In this document: positions 44,801-53,214 of the stretch, one piece after another
How the letters are laid out: each line of letters begins with the position of its first letter
Numbering within the stretch: position 1 is the stretch's first letter
Assembly: GCA_035610835.1 (NCBI GenBank)
Contig: CM069449.1
Span: 13,960,531-14,024,530 of the forward strand
Length of the DNA stretch: 64,000 nt
Reading direction: 5' to 3'
Origin: Ophiura sarsii
Taxonomy: Eukaryota > Echinodermata > Ophiuroidea > Amphilepidida > Ophiuridae
Notes under the pieces: model-generated
The model's input: only the letters and a program-made list of their open reading frames with translations
What the model was told of the DNA's origin: nothing
The model's database searches: none
Position numbers and translations under genes: made by a program

Positions 44801-46759
44801 TTCATATGGCAATGACAACAAAGGGCAGGTAGATTTCTTAAGGACAATAATATCACCACATCAGTGAAAACTGGCAATGTTTGAAATACTTGTTAGGACC
44901 CTGCATGAAGTTGAAGATCTTTCCGTACGGTGCAGGACTCAAATTACAAGTCTGTTAAAAGTTTTCTATGCAAACTGATATCTAATCGTCAATTTCAATG
45001 TATTGGTAGCGTCAATATCATAACATACAGGGCGAGTCAAAAAGACTGCAATAGTGGAAAGAAGCCATTTTGATGATGATGTGCCATTTCCAATGAAAAT
45101 CACTGTGCTGGTGGACAAACAGGTAAATTTGGTTGTTCAGCAAAGAGGGTCACCAAAGACAAACGAAAAATGCGATAGACTTCATTTTTTAACACAAAGT
45201 TAGGATTAAATACATCATTCTTGCAACGTTTAAAAAGTTTTAAAATTCATTTTGGTTTTGAAAACAAAATGGCTTCTTTCCACTATTGCAGTCTTTTTGA
45301 CTCACCCTGTATATTAATACTAACTCACTTGGACTCTCTATGGCTGAAGGTCTTTCACTAGCGGGCCATGACTCATCAAATTTAGACGACGTATCTCTAG
45401 GGCTAGGCGTATCGTGAGTGGGTAATTCCTTAGCCAACATGGTATTTGTAGGTTGAAGGAACCTCCTCTCACTCGGACTGAGATGTTTCTTTGAGTCAAG
45501 TTTAGAAGGGTTGAACGTGGGATCGGTGCTGGCCTTGATGAAATCTTTATCATGGCGAAGATGTGGAGGCCCACTCAGTTTTAGCTGAAAGACAAAGTAA
45601 ATAATGATGGCCATTACATTGAGATAAAATCACACACACAATCATACACAAATACCCTGGGAGCAGGGGTCGCATTCTGACGCGTCCTAGACCTCTCACT
45701 TTCTAAAAGTGACGCGTCAGGTTTCAAATTGGAAAGACTTGCGGGTCCCGATCAAAATTAAAGGGACCCCTTAAATTTGACGATGTATGGAAATGGAAAC
45801 CTTAAGAAATTCTGTAAATTACATATCCATCCTTTGCTCACAATATAAATTCATTAAAACTGTCCGTAAAAAAGTAAAATTTTCAAATACCCAAACTTTA
45901 GGACCCCTCAATTTCTTGGGGGACCCCTTAAATTTGTTTTTTTGAAGTCCTACGGGGTCCTGAAAAATGTCATGGGACCTCTCACATTTTTGATCCAGTG
46001 CTATCCCTGCCTGGGAGTACCTGGGACTCAAATGCGATATCATAGAGAGGATCCTCAGCAAGAGACCATGGTCATGACCAATGCTTGGTCCAAAGCATTA
46101 GTTTACAATAGGTATATGTAAGGTGTGTGTTTAAGTGATAAGATCATTCAAGAGTTGAATCATGGAGGGGGTACTCAAATAATTGTTCAACCGGGTGTGC
46201 CGCTTGAGGTTTAAAATCCCTACTCTTCTGACAATTTTGTGGGTGTTTTTACCTAATGGCTGATTTGACTGTTTTTTTTCGAAGCAGGCTGACGATATGT
46301 TGAATAGCACCATGAATAGTGCAGGTGAATTCCAACAGGAGCAGTGACTGTTGGATAGAATAAGGTTGGAGATATACCTTTAAGTGAAATGTGGCTTGTT
46401 ATACATGTAGGCCTAATACGAGTCAATATGACCCAATTTAAACATTTTACATAATTAGAACAATCTGCCTACATGTAACTCACAAGGCCCGACTTAGGCA
46501 GAATTGAAATTGGGCATTTATCAACACTTTTGATGTCAATGACTTATGTATTATTACAGCATGTGCATAATGTAATGAAGTCATGATTTATACAAAAAGC
46601 TCAATTTTGCTGAAAAGTGAGTTAGGCAATTATCGAAGCAGGCTGACGATATTACCCATTGTCTGGCTCCTTACCTGTTTGTGTTCATCAGTAAGCTGCT
46701 TCTGTGTGGACGGGTAATAATGAGCTGCAGGGAGTGGCTCCTCAGCAAAAGGATCATTT
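31949..46759 (-). CDS. PROSER3: PROSER3 orthologue (proline/serine-rich protein 3), eight exons seen
   Basis: Minus-strand exons 46675-46759, 45329-45584, 43375-43564, 41590-41866, 39780-39865, 35360-35475, 33480-33661 and 31949-32845 join in phase with GT-AG introns. The order of motifs matches vertebrate PROSER3: DPFAEEPLPAAHYYPS, FDESWPASE, KFRHSEPKSREDR, TTDFWWM, LLDEATRRLQAKADKLLEK, then EDDILHQWRVRRRLEQAR. Most of the protein is Ser/Pro-rich and probably disordered, with short helical conserved motifs. The biochemical role is not established. The start codon exon and 3' end are not identified. It is head to head with the dynein gene. This call rests on recalled similarity to the human protein; a search would confirm it. 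Confidence 0.8.
32991..33461 (-). pseudogene. 5'-truncated LINE with (AAT)n tail
   Basis: A 76-codon minus frame (33231-33461) holds NRSFAIAAPSLWNELPEEIR and SFKSALKTFLS, the C-terminus of a CR1/L2-type LINE protein. Downstream (lower coordinates) is a 3' UTR with GTATAGCGCCGAATGC and an (AAT)n tail at 32991-33014. The insertion ends 19 bp from the donor of the next PROSER3 exon. Confidence 0.75.
33480..33661 (-). CDS. PROSER3: PROSER3 exon with EDDILHQWR motif
   Basis: Encodes DTSTHNMPTLHDPSFSTLRP, then EDDILHQWRVRRRLEQAR through MLSDQRQ. The central block matches a strongly conserved helix of vertebrate PROSER3. Enters in phase 1 and leaves in phase 0 (CAG then GTATGT). Confidence 0.82.
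33662..34438. other. PROSER3 intron part without recognised feature
   Basis: AT-rich intron sequence; no exon or bounded element seen. Confidence 0.4.
34439..34740. mobile_element. Mariner-like MITE, GAGTCAGAAAGAAT family
   Basis: CGAGGCGAGTCAGAAAGAAT at the left and its inverted near-match at the right, both followed inward by a GGGCACTTTTTTGTCAAA-like stretch. TA at 34437-34438 and 34741-34742. 302 bp. Confidence 0.75.
35081..35243. mobile_element. TA-flanked MITE, CAGTTCCAAATTGG family (copy 3)
   Basis: TAGTTTAATCAGTTCCAAAT with GGCGA following, mirrored by CCAATTTGGAACTGATCAAA then CTA. TA at 35079-35080 and 35244-35245. At 163 bp it is the shortest and best preserved of the four copies. 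Confidence 0.85.
35360..35475 (-). CDS. PROSER3: PROSER3 exon, Ser/Thr-rich
   Basis: Encodes ESTLLSEPAVSSEGVGLSPS, then TTTTDDSLYIPRRISDMK. Enters in phase 2, completing the serine after LLEK, and leaves in phase 1 before GTAGGT. It corresponds to the serine-rich segment that follows the LLEK helix in vertebrate PROSER3. Confidence 0.78.
36070..36392. mobile_element. Harbinger-type MITE, GGCCAAATTAAATTAATTG
   Basis: 37-bp nearly perfect inverted ends, GGCCAAATTAAATTAATTGT continuing through GTCTCAAAGCTCC. TAA at 36067-36069 and 36393-36395. 323 bp, no open frame. It lies 17 bp left of the next element. Confidence 0.85.
36476..37782. mobile_element. TA-flanked TIR element (middle nest level)
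   Basis: Inverted ends AAGACATCAAAAAAAGTAAC; TA at 36474-36475 and 37783-37784. The empty site GAACTATTAATCAAATGC is preserved in the sister of the host at 61670. Arms of about 250 bp include CAGGAGACGGAAAATTTAAT. Confidence 0.8.
36685..37322. mobile_element. Mariner-like MITE (inner nest level)
   Basis: Inverted ends CCGGGTGGTTCAAAAAAAAG with TTGACCCAAGTTCAA inside; TA at 36683-36684 and 37323-37324. 638 bp. It splits the left arm of the middle element, whose arm continues at 37325 with GATCTCTCTGATTCAGCG. Confidence 0.78.
38529..38874. mobile_element. hAT MITE, 346 bp (innermost), perfect 8-bp duplication
   Basis: CAGGGATAGCACTGG at the left, inverted CAGGGGTCGCATTC at the right; CCCCAGGC duplicated exactly at 38521-38528 and 38875-38882. 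It interrupts the TTAA element between its start and its tRNA-like part. A sister of identical length is at 45664-46009. Confidence 0.9.
38921..38991 (+). other. tRNA-like sequence (copy 2)
   Basis: Same 71-nt cassette as at 22406, with CGC at the anticodon position and a two-base change in the 3' acceptor arm (TGACGGC). B box GGTTCGAGCCC is intact. Confidence 0.5.
39118..39355 (+). mobile_element. TTAA TIR element with tRNA-like insert (copy 3, right-truncated)
   Basis: TTAA at 39114-39117 and left end CCCTAACCATCC. The right TIR is missing: sequence returns to the host hAT near 39355. It lies 52 bp from copy 2. Confidence 0.65.
39248..39318 (+). other. tRNA-like sequence (copy 3)
   Basis: 71 nt; acceptor arms GCCCCCG and TGGCGGC; anticodon position CGC. 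A- and B-box-like motifs are present and the stems have the same mismatches as copy 1. Confidence 0.5.
39498..39772. repeat. Dispersed repeat (copy 2 of 19432-19800)
   Basis: Modules CAAAAGTGTGCGCTGATCAA, GGACCAATCAGCTGTGTTAC and ATAGAGGGACG occur in the same order as in copy 1. It ends 8 bp from the donor end of the 39780-39865 exon. Confidence 0.6.
39780..39865 (-). CDS. PROSER3: PROSER3 exon with LLDEATRRLQAKADKLLEK
   Basis: Encodes SPSSTSSTT and then LLDEATRRLQAKADKLLEK, an amphipathic helix with a leucine every third or fourth residue that matches vertebrate PROSER3. Starts in phase 0 and leaves in phase 2 before GTGAGT. Confidence 0.82.
40323..41461. mobile_element. Fold-back element, 1.1 kb, in a PROSER3 intron
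   Basis: Ends AACTCCTCACA and its inverse; TA at 40321-40322 and 41462-41463. Arms of several hundred bp (GAAGTAAGTTCCCCTTTAGG is mirrored near 41030) meet in a central palindrome at 40708-40900. A smaller hairpin element (about 41066-41302, TTTTGAATGATCAGGT ends) interrupts the right arm. Confidence 0.7.
41590..41866 (-). CDS. PROSER3: PROSER3 exon with DFWWM motif
   Basis: Completes the lysine of the previous exon and encodes FRHSEPKSREDRAKEK, TTDFWWMSSSPPQL and a long Ser/Arg-rich tail ending STTSQM. The block R-F-R-x-x-x-P-x-S-R-E-x-R, about 11 residues, then D-F-W-W is the clearest signature of PROSER3. Phase 2 entry, phase 0 exit at GTAAGA. Confidence 0.85.
42205..42530 (+). pseudogene. 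3' end of a Penelope/GIY-YIG-type retroelement with inverted 5' end
   Basis: The plus frame near 42280-42410 reads LAITWTSSRTQKPTLNRDTD and then YDLPAIYDDLLSCD before a stop; the K-P-x-L-N-R-D block and the following hydrophobics are typical of the C-terminus of such reverse transcriptases. The 3' UTR has CTTGATGACCTCGAAAGCTA then CGGAGCTCAAACACAATGG, repeated at 62274. A 26-bp segment at 42205-42230 is the exact reverse complement of 42303-42328. Confidence 0.6.
42704..43361. mobile_element. Mariner-like TIR element, GGGTGAGTCAAAAAGA family (long form)
   Basis: CAGGGTGAGTCAAAAAGACT and its inverse at the right end; TA at 42702-42703 and 43362-43363. 658 bp with long arms through CAATAGTGGAAAGAAGCC. 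Its right end is 13 bp from a PROSER3 exon. Confidence 0.85.
43375..43564 (-). CDS. PROSER3: PROSER3 exon, SLQLRDRLNLPGM
   Basis: Completes Ser at the junction and encodes EISMVFSAKLSSLQLRDRLN, then a Ser/Lys-rich stretch ending KESTLA plus two bases. Donor AAAGTGAGT; enters in phase 1, leaves in phase 2. Confidence 0.75.
43710..44621. mobile_element. TTAA-flanked TIR element, GGTAGCTGTATCGGCT
   Basis: Inverted ends GGTAGCTGTATCGGCT and GGTAGCTACATCGGCT; TTAA at 43706-43709 and 44622-44625. 912 bp, no open frame of note. Kolobok/piggyBac-like by duplication. Confidence 0.75.
44640..44702 (+). pseudogene. RTE-type LINE C-terminal scrap
   Basis: The plus frame reads IQRTLEAKRKRGRPKNRW, matching the basic G-K-R-x-R-G-R-P-x-x-x-W motif near the end of RTE-like LINE proteins. 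Nothing upstream belongs to it. Confidence 0.45.
45028..45309. mobile_element. Mariner-like MITE, internally deleted form of 42704-43361
   Basis: Same ends as the 658-bp form and TA at 45026-45027 and 45310-45311, but only 282 bp: after GAAGCCATTTTG the sequence jumps to the right half (AATCACTGTGCTGGTGGAC). It lies 19 bp from the donor end of a PROSER3 exon. Confidence 0.85.
45329..45584 (-). CDS. PROSER3: PROSER3 exon with FDESWPASE
   Basis: Begins LKLSGPPHLRHDKDF after acceptor TTTCAG, continues through KLDSKKHLSPSERRFLQ to SKFDESWPASERPSAIESP and one further base. F-D-E-S-W-P-x-S is conserved in vertebrate PROSER3. Phase 0 entry, phase 1 exit at GTGAGT. Confidence 0.8.
45664..46009. mobile_element. 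hAT MITE, 346 bp (sister of 38529-38874)
   Basis: CAGGGGTCGCATTCTGACG at the left and inverted CAGGGATAGCACTGG at the right, so it lies in the opposite orientation to its sister. CCTGGGAG is duplicated exactly at 45656-45663 and 46010-46017. Confidence 0.9.
46675..46759 (-). CDS. PROSER3: PROSER3 exon near the N-terminus
   Basis: After one base that completes a codon from an upstream exon it encodes NDPFAEEPLPAAHYYPSTQK then QLTDEHKQ. The D-P-F-x-E-x-P-L-P-x-x-H-Y-x-P-S block is the N-terminal signature of PROSER3, so only a short piece, including the start codon, is missing upstream. Confidence 0.82.
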
Positions 46760-46941
46760 CTGTAAAACATAATCAACTCACAATATTTGTCTCATGTACA
46801 ATGATAAGTTTATGGTACACGATTTCTCACTATGACACTATAACTTGGATGAATTCCGCCGCTGTTACAATATTCGCCGATGTTGGACCAAATTTGGTCA
46901 AAAACACTCTCCAGAACAATTGTTGTGACCCAGACCTCTAT

Positions 46942-47127
46942 ACTCTATTTGGCTTCCTCTGGACAGTGACGTAACTTAACAGGCGCAGCTTTTACGCACG
47001 CGTATGTATCTTCCGTCTTTCAACGCTCGTGTGTATATGCCAGCGCCTCGAGTAGGCGCGCACGTTATATACTGCAATTAGTAAAATACGCGGTTACGTC
47101 ACTGTCTCGTGATGGCCAAATAGACTA
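46942..47127. mobile_element. TA-flanked MITE, CTCTATTTGGCC family (copy 1)
   Basis: TACTCTATTTGG at the left, CCAAATAGACTA at the right; both arms contain GACAGTGACGTAAC inverted. TA at 46940-46941 and 47128-47129. The central part is rich in CGCGC. Copy 2 is at 61415-61601. Confidence 0.8.
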
Positions 47128-47217
47128 TAGTGTCATAACCTATGAGGGACTGTTCAAAAATGTCAAATTTTAAAGATGGTTTTCTTAAAAAAGCATTTCC
47201 TGAAAAATTGAGTAAAT

Positions 47218-48793
47218 TATAATAATAATAATAATAATAATAATAACCATATTTGTTTAGCGCCTAACATCGAGATCCCTAAGCGCTTTAACATAAAAAC
47301 ATAATAACAAACACATACATGGATATGGACTACAATTAAAAAGCCTTTGTGAACAAATGAGTCTTTAAGGATTTCTTAAACTGAAATATGGTCTCTGCAT
47401 TTTTCACATGAAGTGGAATATTATTCCAGAGTTCTGCAGCTGACACAGAGAAGGAACGTTGACCATACTGAGTGGACGTTGAAGAGCAGACAAGACACGA
47501 TAGAGATGAAGAACGAAGATTGCGTGAAGGTGTATATTGTTTGATTAGATCTTGAAGATAGATTGGCGCAGTACCATGAAGACATTTATAAGTCAGAAGT
47601 AATATTTTATACACAATACGATACTTGATAGGCAGCCAGTGCAGATCACGGAGAGTTGGAGTTATGTGATCATGTTTGCGTGCAAGAGTGATTAATCTTG
47701 CAGCAGAGTTCTGAATTCTTTGAAGCTTGTTTATCTGCGAATTTGGAAGGCCGTGTAAAAGACTGTTACATTGATCTAAGCGACATGTAATAAATGCATG
47801 AACCAGCATTTCAGTTGATTTTTTGTCGAGAAACTTTCTAATCTGTCCAATACGATACAGAGCAAATGAAGCAGAACGGCATATGTTTTTGACAAAGACA
47901 TCCATTTTCAAATCATTCTGAACAATGACTCCCAAATTGCGAGCACTCTTTACTGGTTCAATCAAAGAGTCACAGATTTGAACATGTTCCAAAGGAGATG
48001 AATTTCTGAATCGGGATGAAATATGGAGAAACTCAGTTTTATCATCATTAAGTTTCAAATCATTGGCAGTTGACCACAGTTTAATAGCATTGATGCATGT
48101 TTCAAGTTTTGGGATGAGGGATGAGTGGTCATCCTTGTCAAAAATGATATAAACTTGTGTGTCATCAGCATAAATCATTTTGCCAAGATCATGTAAATCA
48201 ATGACGTCTTCCAGCGGTGCTGTGTACATGGTAAATGATAGTGGTCCAATAACTGATCCTTGTGGGACGCCTTCCAGAGGAGTATGAGGATTAGAAATTT
48301 TGTCATTTACAGAGATAAATTGAGACCTATTTTGAAAATAGGAGGAAAACCAGCTTAGCACACATCCTCTAATACCATATCTGTGAACAAGTCGGTTAAG
48401 GAACACATCATGGTTGATGGTGTCAAATGCTGCAGAGTAATCAAGAAGTATTAGGGCAGCCTCTTTTCCTTTATCTACAGCCAATAACAGGTCATTGTAA
48501 ACACGAAGTAATGCTGTTTCTATACTATGCCCAGATCTGTATGCTGATTGCATTTTTCCACGGAGATTGTTCAAAGTGAGGTAGTCCTGAATTTGCGATG
48601 CAAACGCACGTTCAATTGTTTTGGCAAGGAACTTTAAGTTTGCGACAGGTCTGTAATTCTTCAATTGTTCACAGTCAAGCTTAGGTTTCTTTATGAGAGG
48701 TGTAATGACTGCTGATTTAAGAATATCTGGGAAATGACCATTTCCTGTTTTGAAGCTACACACACTTTGAATGATTGAATTGTTCTCCATCAA
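47218..48793 (-). mobile_element. 5'-truncated CR1/L2-like LINE with intact 485-codon frame
   Basis: The minus frame 47336-48793 holds a complete reverse transcriptase: KNYRPVANLKFLAKTIERAF (45-64), LLDYSAAFDTINHD (116-129, first catalytic aspartate), EGVPQGSVIGPL (174-185), YADDTQVY (208-215, catalytic D-D), then the thumb and a C-terminal region ending FKKSLKTHLFTKAF. No endonuclease domain precedes it, so it is a truncated insertion. The 3' UTR ends in an (AAT)n microsatellite (47218-47245), as in CR1/L2. The frame has no stop or shift, so the copy is young. It has the same orientation as PROSER3 and lies just upstream of exon 46675-46759. Confidence 0.88.
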
Positions 48794-48849
48794 TGTTCTG
48801 ATAAACGTATCTTTTTATGAACAAAAATATCAAATTTGTGTTTCAATTC

Positions 48850-50290
48850 ACATTAAAACTAAACTCAAACCCATGAACTTAATAAATCACAATACATTAT
48901 TTGTATGATCATGCAGGTCACTAGTAGGTTTGAATTGGCATACTTCTTCTGAAAGCCACAATTTTGGCAATTTAAATATTATAAGCCATTTTCGAAATCT
49001 TATCACAGTCTGTATGTCAGAAGCATCCTGTACTAAAGTGTGTTCATGTTATTTGGTTTAGTAACATGTCATAGCCATTTATACAGTATATTTTGAGTTG
49101 TTTACTTGTTGTTTACATATGATTACATAAACTTTACGAGGCAACAACATGAAAACTAACAACTATCATGGTGTCAAGTAATGCAATTTTACATTTCAGG
49201 GTCCTAAACCCATAGGGCCATGTGTTTTGAACTCGCCACCCAAAAATAGTGGTGTTGTTACGTATTTTCAAATTGTGATCTGTTTAATTCATCATATCTC
49301 AGCAAAACAAAAAGCTATAGTCATGTTCTTGGTCTCATTTAAAAGCTAATTAATATGACTAACAAACCTGTAAATATGAACGATATAGCTTCTCAATTAA
49401 CGAAGTTGTGGTTGATTGAATTGCGAACAGTCAAGGTGGAGGAGGGGGGGGGGGGGGGGGGAGGAGGAGGGGGGGAGGAGGTACACATAAACTCTATGGG
49501 AACGGGGCGTTTCGCGTGTGTAAACTTGATTAAATTCACTACTGCTAAAGTACTACAGGGGCTACAAACTTGATTTTGGTCTTAATTTACAGCTAAACAA
49601 TTCTGCTAATTGTTTTTAATCATTTTGAACTCTTTATGATTGGTTTAGTCTATAAAATACGAACTTTTACGTACGAAACTACCCGTTTTCATATTGAACA
49701 CTGTAGTAAGTATTGCGGATGTCTTCAAAATCTAAAAGTTGCTGTATTTTTTTAATTACTTATCCTATCATAGTCAAAGTATACATTTTCTGAAGGGAAA
49801 TTTGATAAGGAATCTAAATATGGACTTACTTTTTCAGTTGGGGTTAGGGCTAAAATGTTTCAGTTCAAAATATGTTGAATTGTAGAAAAAAACAAACATA
49901 ATTTGGAACACCCTGTATTCTGAGATTAACAAACAACTGTGATTTTTCTTTCTCCAAAGTCAGTAGGCTTCCCCCATCCTCTAACCATATAAACATTGTT
50001 TACTTTCAGTTTATTACTGTAAGTTAGTAATAAGCAATGCATTAAGTAACCCACTTTTTATCAGGAATTTATTTTTTCCACCCTGTATAATTTCAAGGTC
50101 ACCCTGTATAATGAGTTGAAATGTGTATATTTAGATTGCTTGTGTCTTCAGCTTTCCAAAAATGTATACTTTTGCTAGTTTAGGGTTGATAATTGTGGAG
50201 ATATTCTAAATTGAAACTCAATTGGTGTAAAAATTCATAATATTTGTGATGTAACGCTAAGGGTGGCGAGTTCATAACGCATGGCCATAT
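48850..50290. other. No gene seen
   Basis: AT-rich intergenic or intronic sequence with a G/A-rich tract (49436-49484) and partial mariner-type termini (ACACCCTGTAT near 49907, CACCCTGTATAATTTC near 50080). Confidence 0.4.
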
Positions 50291-50295
50291 AGAAA

Positions 50296-50560
50296 TTGAA
50301 GCACTTTGGCGAAGAGAAATTATACAAAACACTTGTGCGACCTCACCTGGACTACGCCACTGCCGCCTGGGATACCCATACAACAAAAATCATTGACGCC
50401 ATCGAAAAGGTTCAACATCGTGCAGCAAGATTTGTGACAAATACCTACGGGGAGGACACAAGCATCACTAAAATCGTGGATACACTAAAATTGGCACCAC
50501 TCAAAGACAATAAGACCTGCCTGCCTTCACAAAATGATCAACGGTCAAAAAGATATCAAC
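50296..50560 (+). pseudogene. LINE reverse transcriptase C-terminal fragment
   Basis: EEKLYKTLVRPHLDYATAAW, then IEKVQHRAARFVTNTYGEDT and ITKIVDTLKLAPL are characteristic of jockey/CR1-group LINE proteins. A frameshift near 50510 moves KMINGQKDIN to another frame. The copy ends at 50560, where the CAGGGTTGTCACTAAG terminus begins. Confidence 0.7.
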
Positions 50561-51000
50561 CAGGGTTGTCACTAAGGCCAGGAGGAGCTGGCACTCACGA
50601 TTGCTGACCGGCACTCTTGAAAAAAAAGGGTAAACAAAACGGCACTAAAAAAATAAAAATAAATCTTTTTAATTTTTTTAAATTAAAAATTAAAAATTAA
50701 AATTATTTTTAATTTTTTTTTACAATTTGTGGATCAAATTATTAAACTGCCTCATAAAACAAGAACTTATGTGGCAGGAACCCTCAAAGTGCATTAATAA
50801 CCCCTAAAAACATTAAGAAGGCCTCTAGACCCCATGCCATTATCCACTGCACTTGGTTGCGTTTTGCCAGAAAAATGATGAAATTTCAGTCATTTTGTGG
50901 CAAGTGGACATTTTGCCAGTATTTACAGTTAATCCAAAAGTAGCGCTTCCACACACAAAATGGCATCTTCTAGTCTTCATATATCGATAGCTGAACTTGA
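50561..51000. mobile_element. hAT-type element fragment (family of 38297-39422)
   Basis: Starts CAGGGTTGTCACTAAGGCC and shares the interior ACAATTTGTGGATCAAATTA and GCCTCATAAAACAAGAA with 15895-16230. The right terminus was not found; the end coordinate is approximate. Confidence 0.5.
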
Positions 51001-51180
51001 TACCAAAATATTTTGCGTCGCTTCAAAACAATTCATGGTTACGTTTTACTAGAAAAAAGATGCAATTTCAGCAATTTTTGGCTAAAACTATTTTTGAAAT
51101 TTCATTTTCAAGCTTTCATTGAAAGTGCACTTACATTACAATCATTAACAAACAGGGAATGCGTATTGTGTACTTATTTA

Positions 51181-51731
51181 TAGTGTACACACACCAATCC
51201 CCTCCCCCACCACAAACCCCTCCCATTCCACATGCACAAACCCCCCTTCATCCCCAACTCCACAATGCCCTCCACCCCTATAACCTCCCCTCCCCACCAC
51301 AAACCCCCTCCCTTTCCCCACCACAAACCCCCTCCCTTTCCCCACCACAAACCCCTCCCCTCCCATTCACAAAACCCCTCCCCCACCACAAACACCCTAC
51401 CCACCCAACCTCATGGCCTACCCTCCCCACCCCATGCATCCACAACCACCTCCCCATCACAATCCCCTACCCTAAACCCCCTCCCCTTCCCAACCGCACG
51501 TCACCACAAACCCCTCCCCCACCACAAACACCCTACCCACCCCACCCCTAGGCCAACCCTTCCCACCCTGTGTATCCATGCCACTATCCCCCTTTCCCCA
51601 TCACAAACCCTCTCCCCAGGGCCATCCCATTCGCCACCACAAATCCCTGCCCTCCATCACAACCCCTCCCCAACAAACTCCATCACCATGATCACTAACC
51701 CCTTCCCACCCCACCCCCCCCCCCCCCCCCC
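51181..51731. repeat. G-poor (C/A/T) low-complexity block with C18 end
   Basis: About 550 bp in which the plus strand is almost free of G, built from variants of CCCCACCACAAACCCCCTCC. It ends in C18 (51714-51731), followed after 15 bases by G16 (51747-51762). Proline-rich plus frames and glycine/tryptophan-rich minus frames are artefacts. Confidence 0.8.
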
Positions 51732-52045
51732 AGTGGCGTACCGACCGGGGGGGGGGGGGGGGCAAGTTGTCCCCCCTGGCTCCAAATACCAGGACGCTAA
51801 ATTCGCAATACCGGGACGCTAAATTCGCATAAGAAAAAAAAAATGGCCTAGGCCGAAAACACTGAGGATTGGACATTATTTGTTGACTGTTGTGCTTTAT
51901 GGACTGCGAAATTTTGTGACTGTCCGCATTTTTTTGACCCTACCCCCCCCCCCCCCCCCCCCCCCCCCCACACTTACGTGAAATACATGAGGTGACTGAC
52001 TGGGGAAAAATTTGGGGAAACCTTTTACGAAAATTTACGCCACTG
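51731..52045. mobile_element. CAGTGGCGTA-type (hAT-like) element
   Basis: CAGTGGCGTACCGACC at the left and TTTACGCCACTG at the right. It contains a G16 run and a C27 run (51943-51969). Flanking octamers do not match, so duplication is unproven. Confidence 0.5.
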
Positions 52046-53200
52046 TCGGGACGACATATACTTCTGCCCCCCTGGCTCACATGCGCGACGGTACGCGCCT
52101 GAATCCCCCATCACTAACCCCTTCCCAATCACAAACACCCTCCCTATACCCCCTATTTATTACAAAAATCACAAGTATCGATTATCGTTGGGCCGCCCAT
52201 CACTACAAATTTTTTTTTACAATATAGACGAAACTTTTGCTTGATGCTGAATGGGTGTTTCTGACACACCCCTTGTATTTCATTGGCCACAAGTACTCAT
52301 TTAGGCTAGTGGATCCACCCAGATATAGTGCTGGGAGATATCAAGCCTCTCAGTCTCAAACCCAAAATGTTCTTCATCTCTTCAACAAGTATGTAATCAG
52401 AATTTGCTTAATTCAAACAGGAAATCAAACTTAAACCTTTCCTCTGCAGATTTTTACTCCATTGGAACAATTATTTCTGGTTTCAAACACGAACAATAGT
52501 GAATTTATTACGCATTTTGTCTTGGTGGGCAAATATGGTCCCAAATTGGTGGCCATATTTGGACACCTTCTACTACTTTTACTAGTCTAGAACTGAGTCT
52601 GATACATATTTTATTATTTTTAACAAATAGTATTAACTAACGATTTCTTGAACAGTTATGATCAAAACTAACCCTGCCCTATGGAAGCCAAAGTGCACAT
52701 CCATGCCTCAATCTGGCAAAATTACTAGCATTCATTGAGATGATACATGGCTGAAAATGCAATCAAAATATCAAAACCAGTAGCAGATATTTTGTTCATG
52801 TAGGCCGCCATTGCGTTCAAAATTAGGCTTGTCACTCATATTTATATTCTTATTTTTTATTTAGATTAATACATTCAAAAGTACCGGTATAAAATAATTA
52901 AAATATATTATATCAAATATATTATTGATATTATAAATTATTTTGTACTATATTTTTATTCACAAATGCTTTATGAAAGTTACAAGAGTATAATTTTAGT
53001 GAAATACCGTCTTCAAATAACCTCATTATGATAATAAATTCGCTAAAGAACACGGGCTGCCTGGTTATCCAATCAATTAAGTCAAAAGCGAACGAGGTTA
53101 TAAAAATAGAAATTGGCTAACCTCGTAGCTCTGCCATAGTTCCATACCTAAATACGACAATTTCTGTCCAATTTACAGCGCTTTCTGTATATGATGTTTA
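52046..53200. other. No gene seen
   Basis: AT-rich sequence with no bounded repeat recognised. CCAAT-type pentamers occur at about 53069 and 53168, near the candidate promoter. Confidence 0.4.
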
Positions 53201-53214
53201 GTTTCGCTGGCAAC
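53201..53214 (-). promoter_or_regulatory. Candidate RFX X-box between PROSER3 and dynein genes
   Basis: The minus strand reads GTTGCCAGCGAAAC, matching the ciliary X-box consensus GTTGCCATGGCAAC at 11 of 14 positions with one perfect half. An ATATGGCG (YY1-like) site lies 15 bp to the right. On the minus strand an ATG is about 60 bp downstream, though its reading phase does not fit PROSER3 directly. Confidence 0.3.

Noticed and set aside
46831..47138. ATGACACTATA and its inverse around the MITE at 46942 as a host TIR element
   Set aside because: The match is only 11-12 bp and no target duplication was found outside it.
51159..51822. Proline-rich frames of up to 196 codons
   Set aside because: They come from a G-free low-complexity block; the opposite strand is also open.
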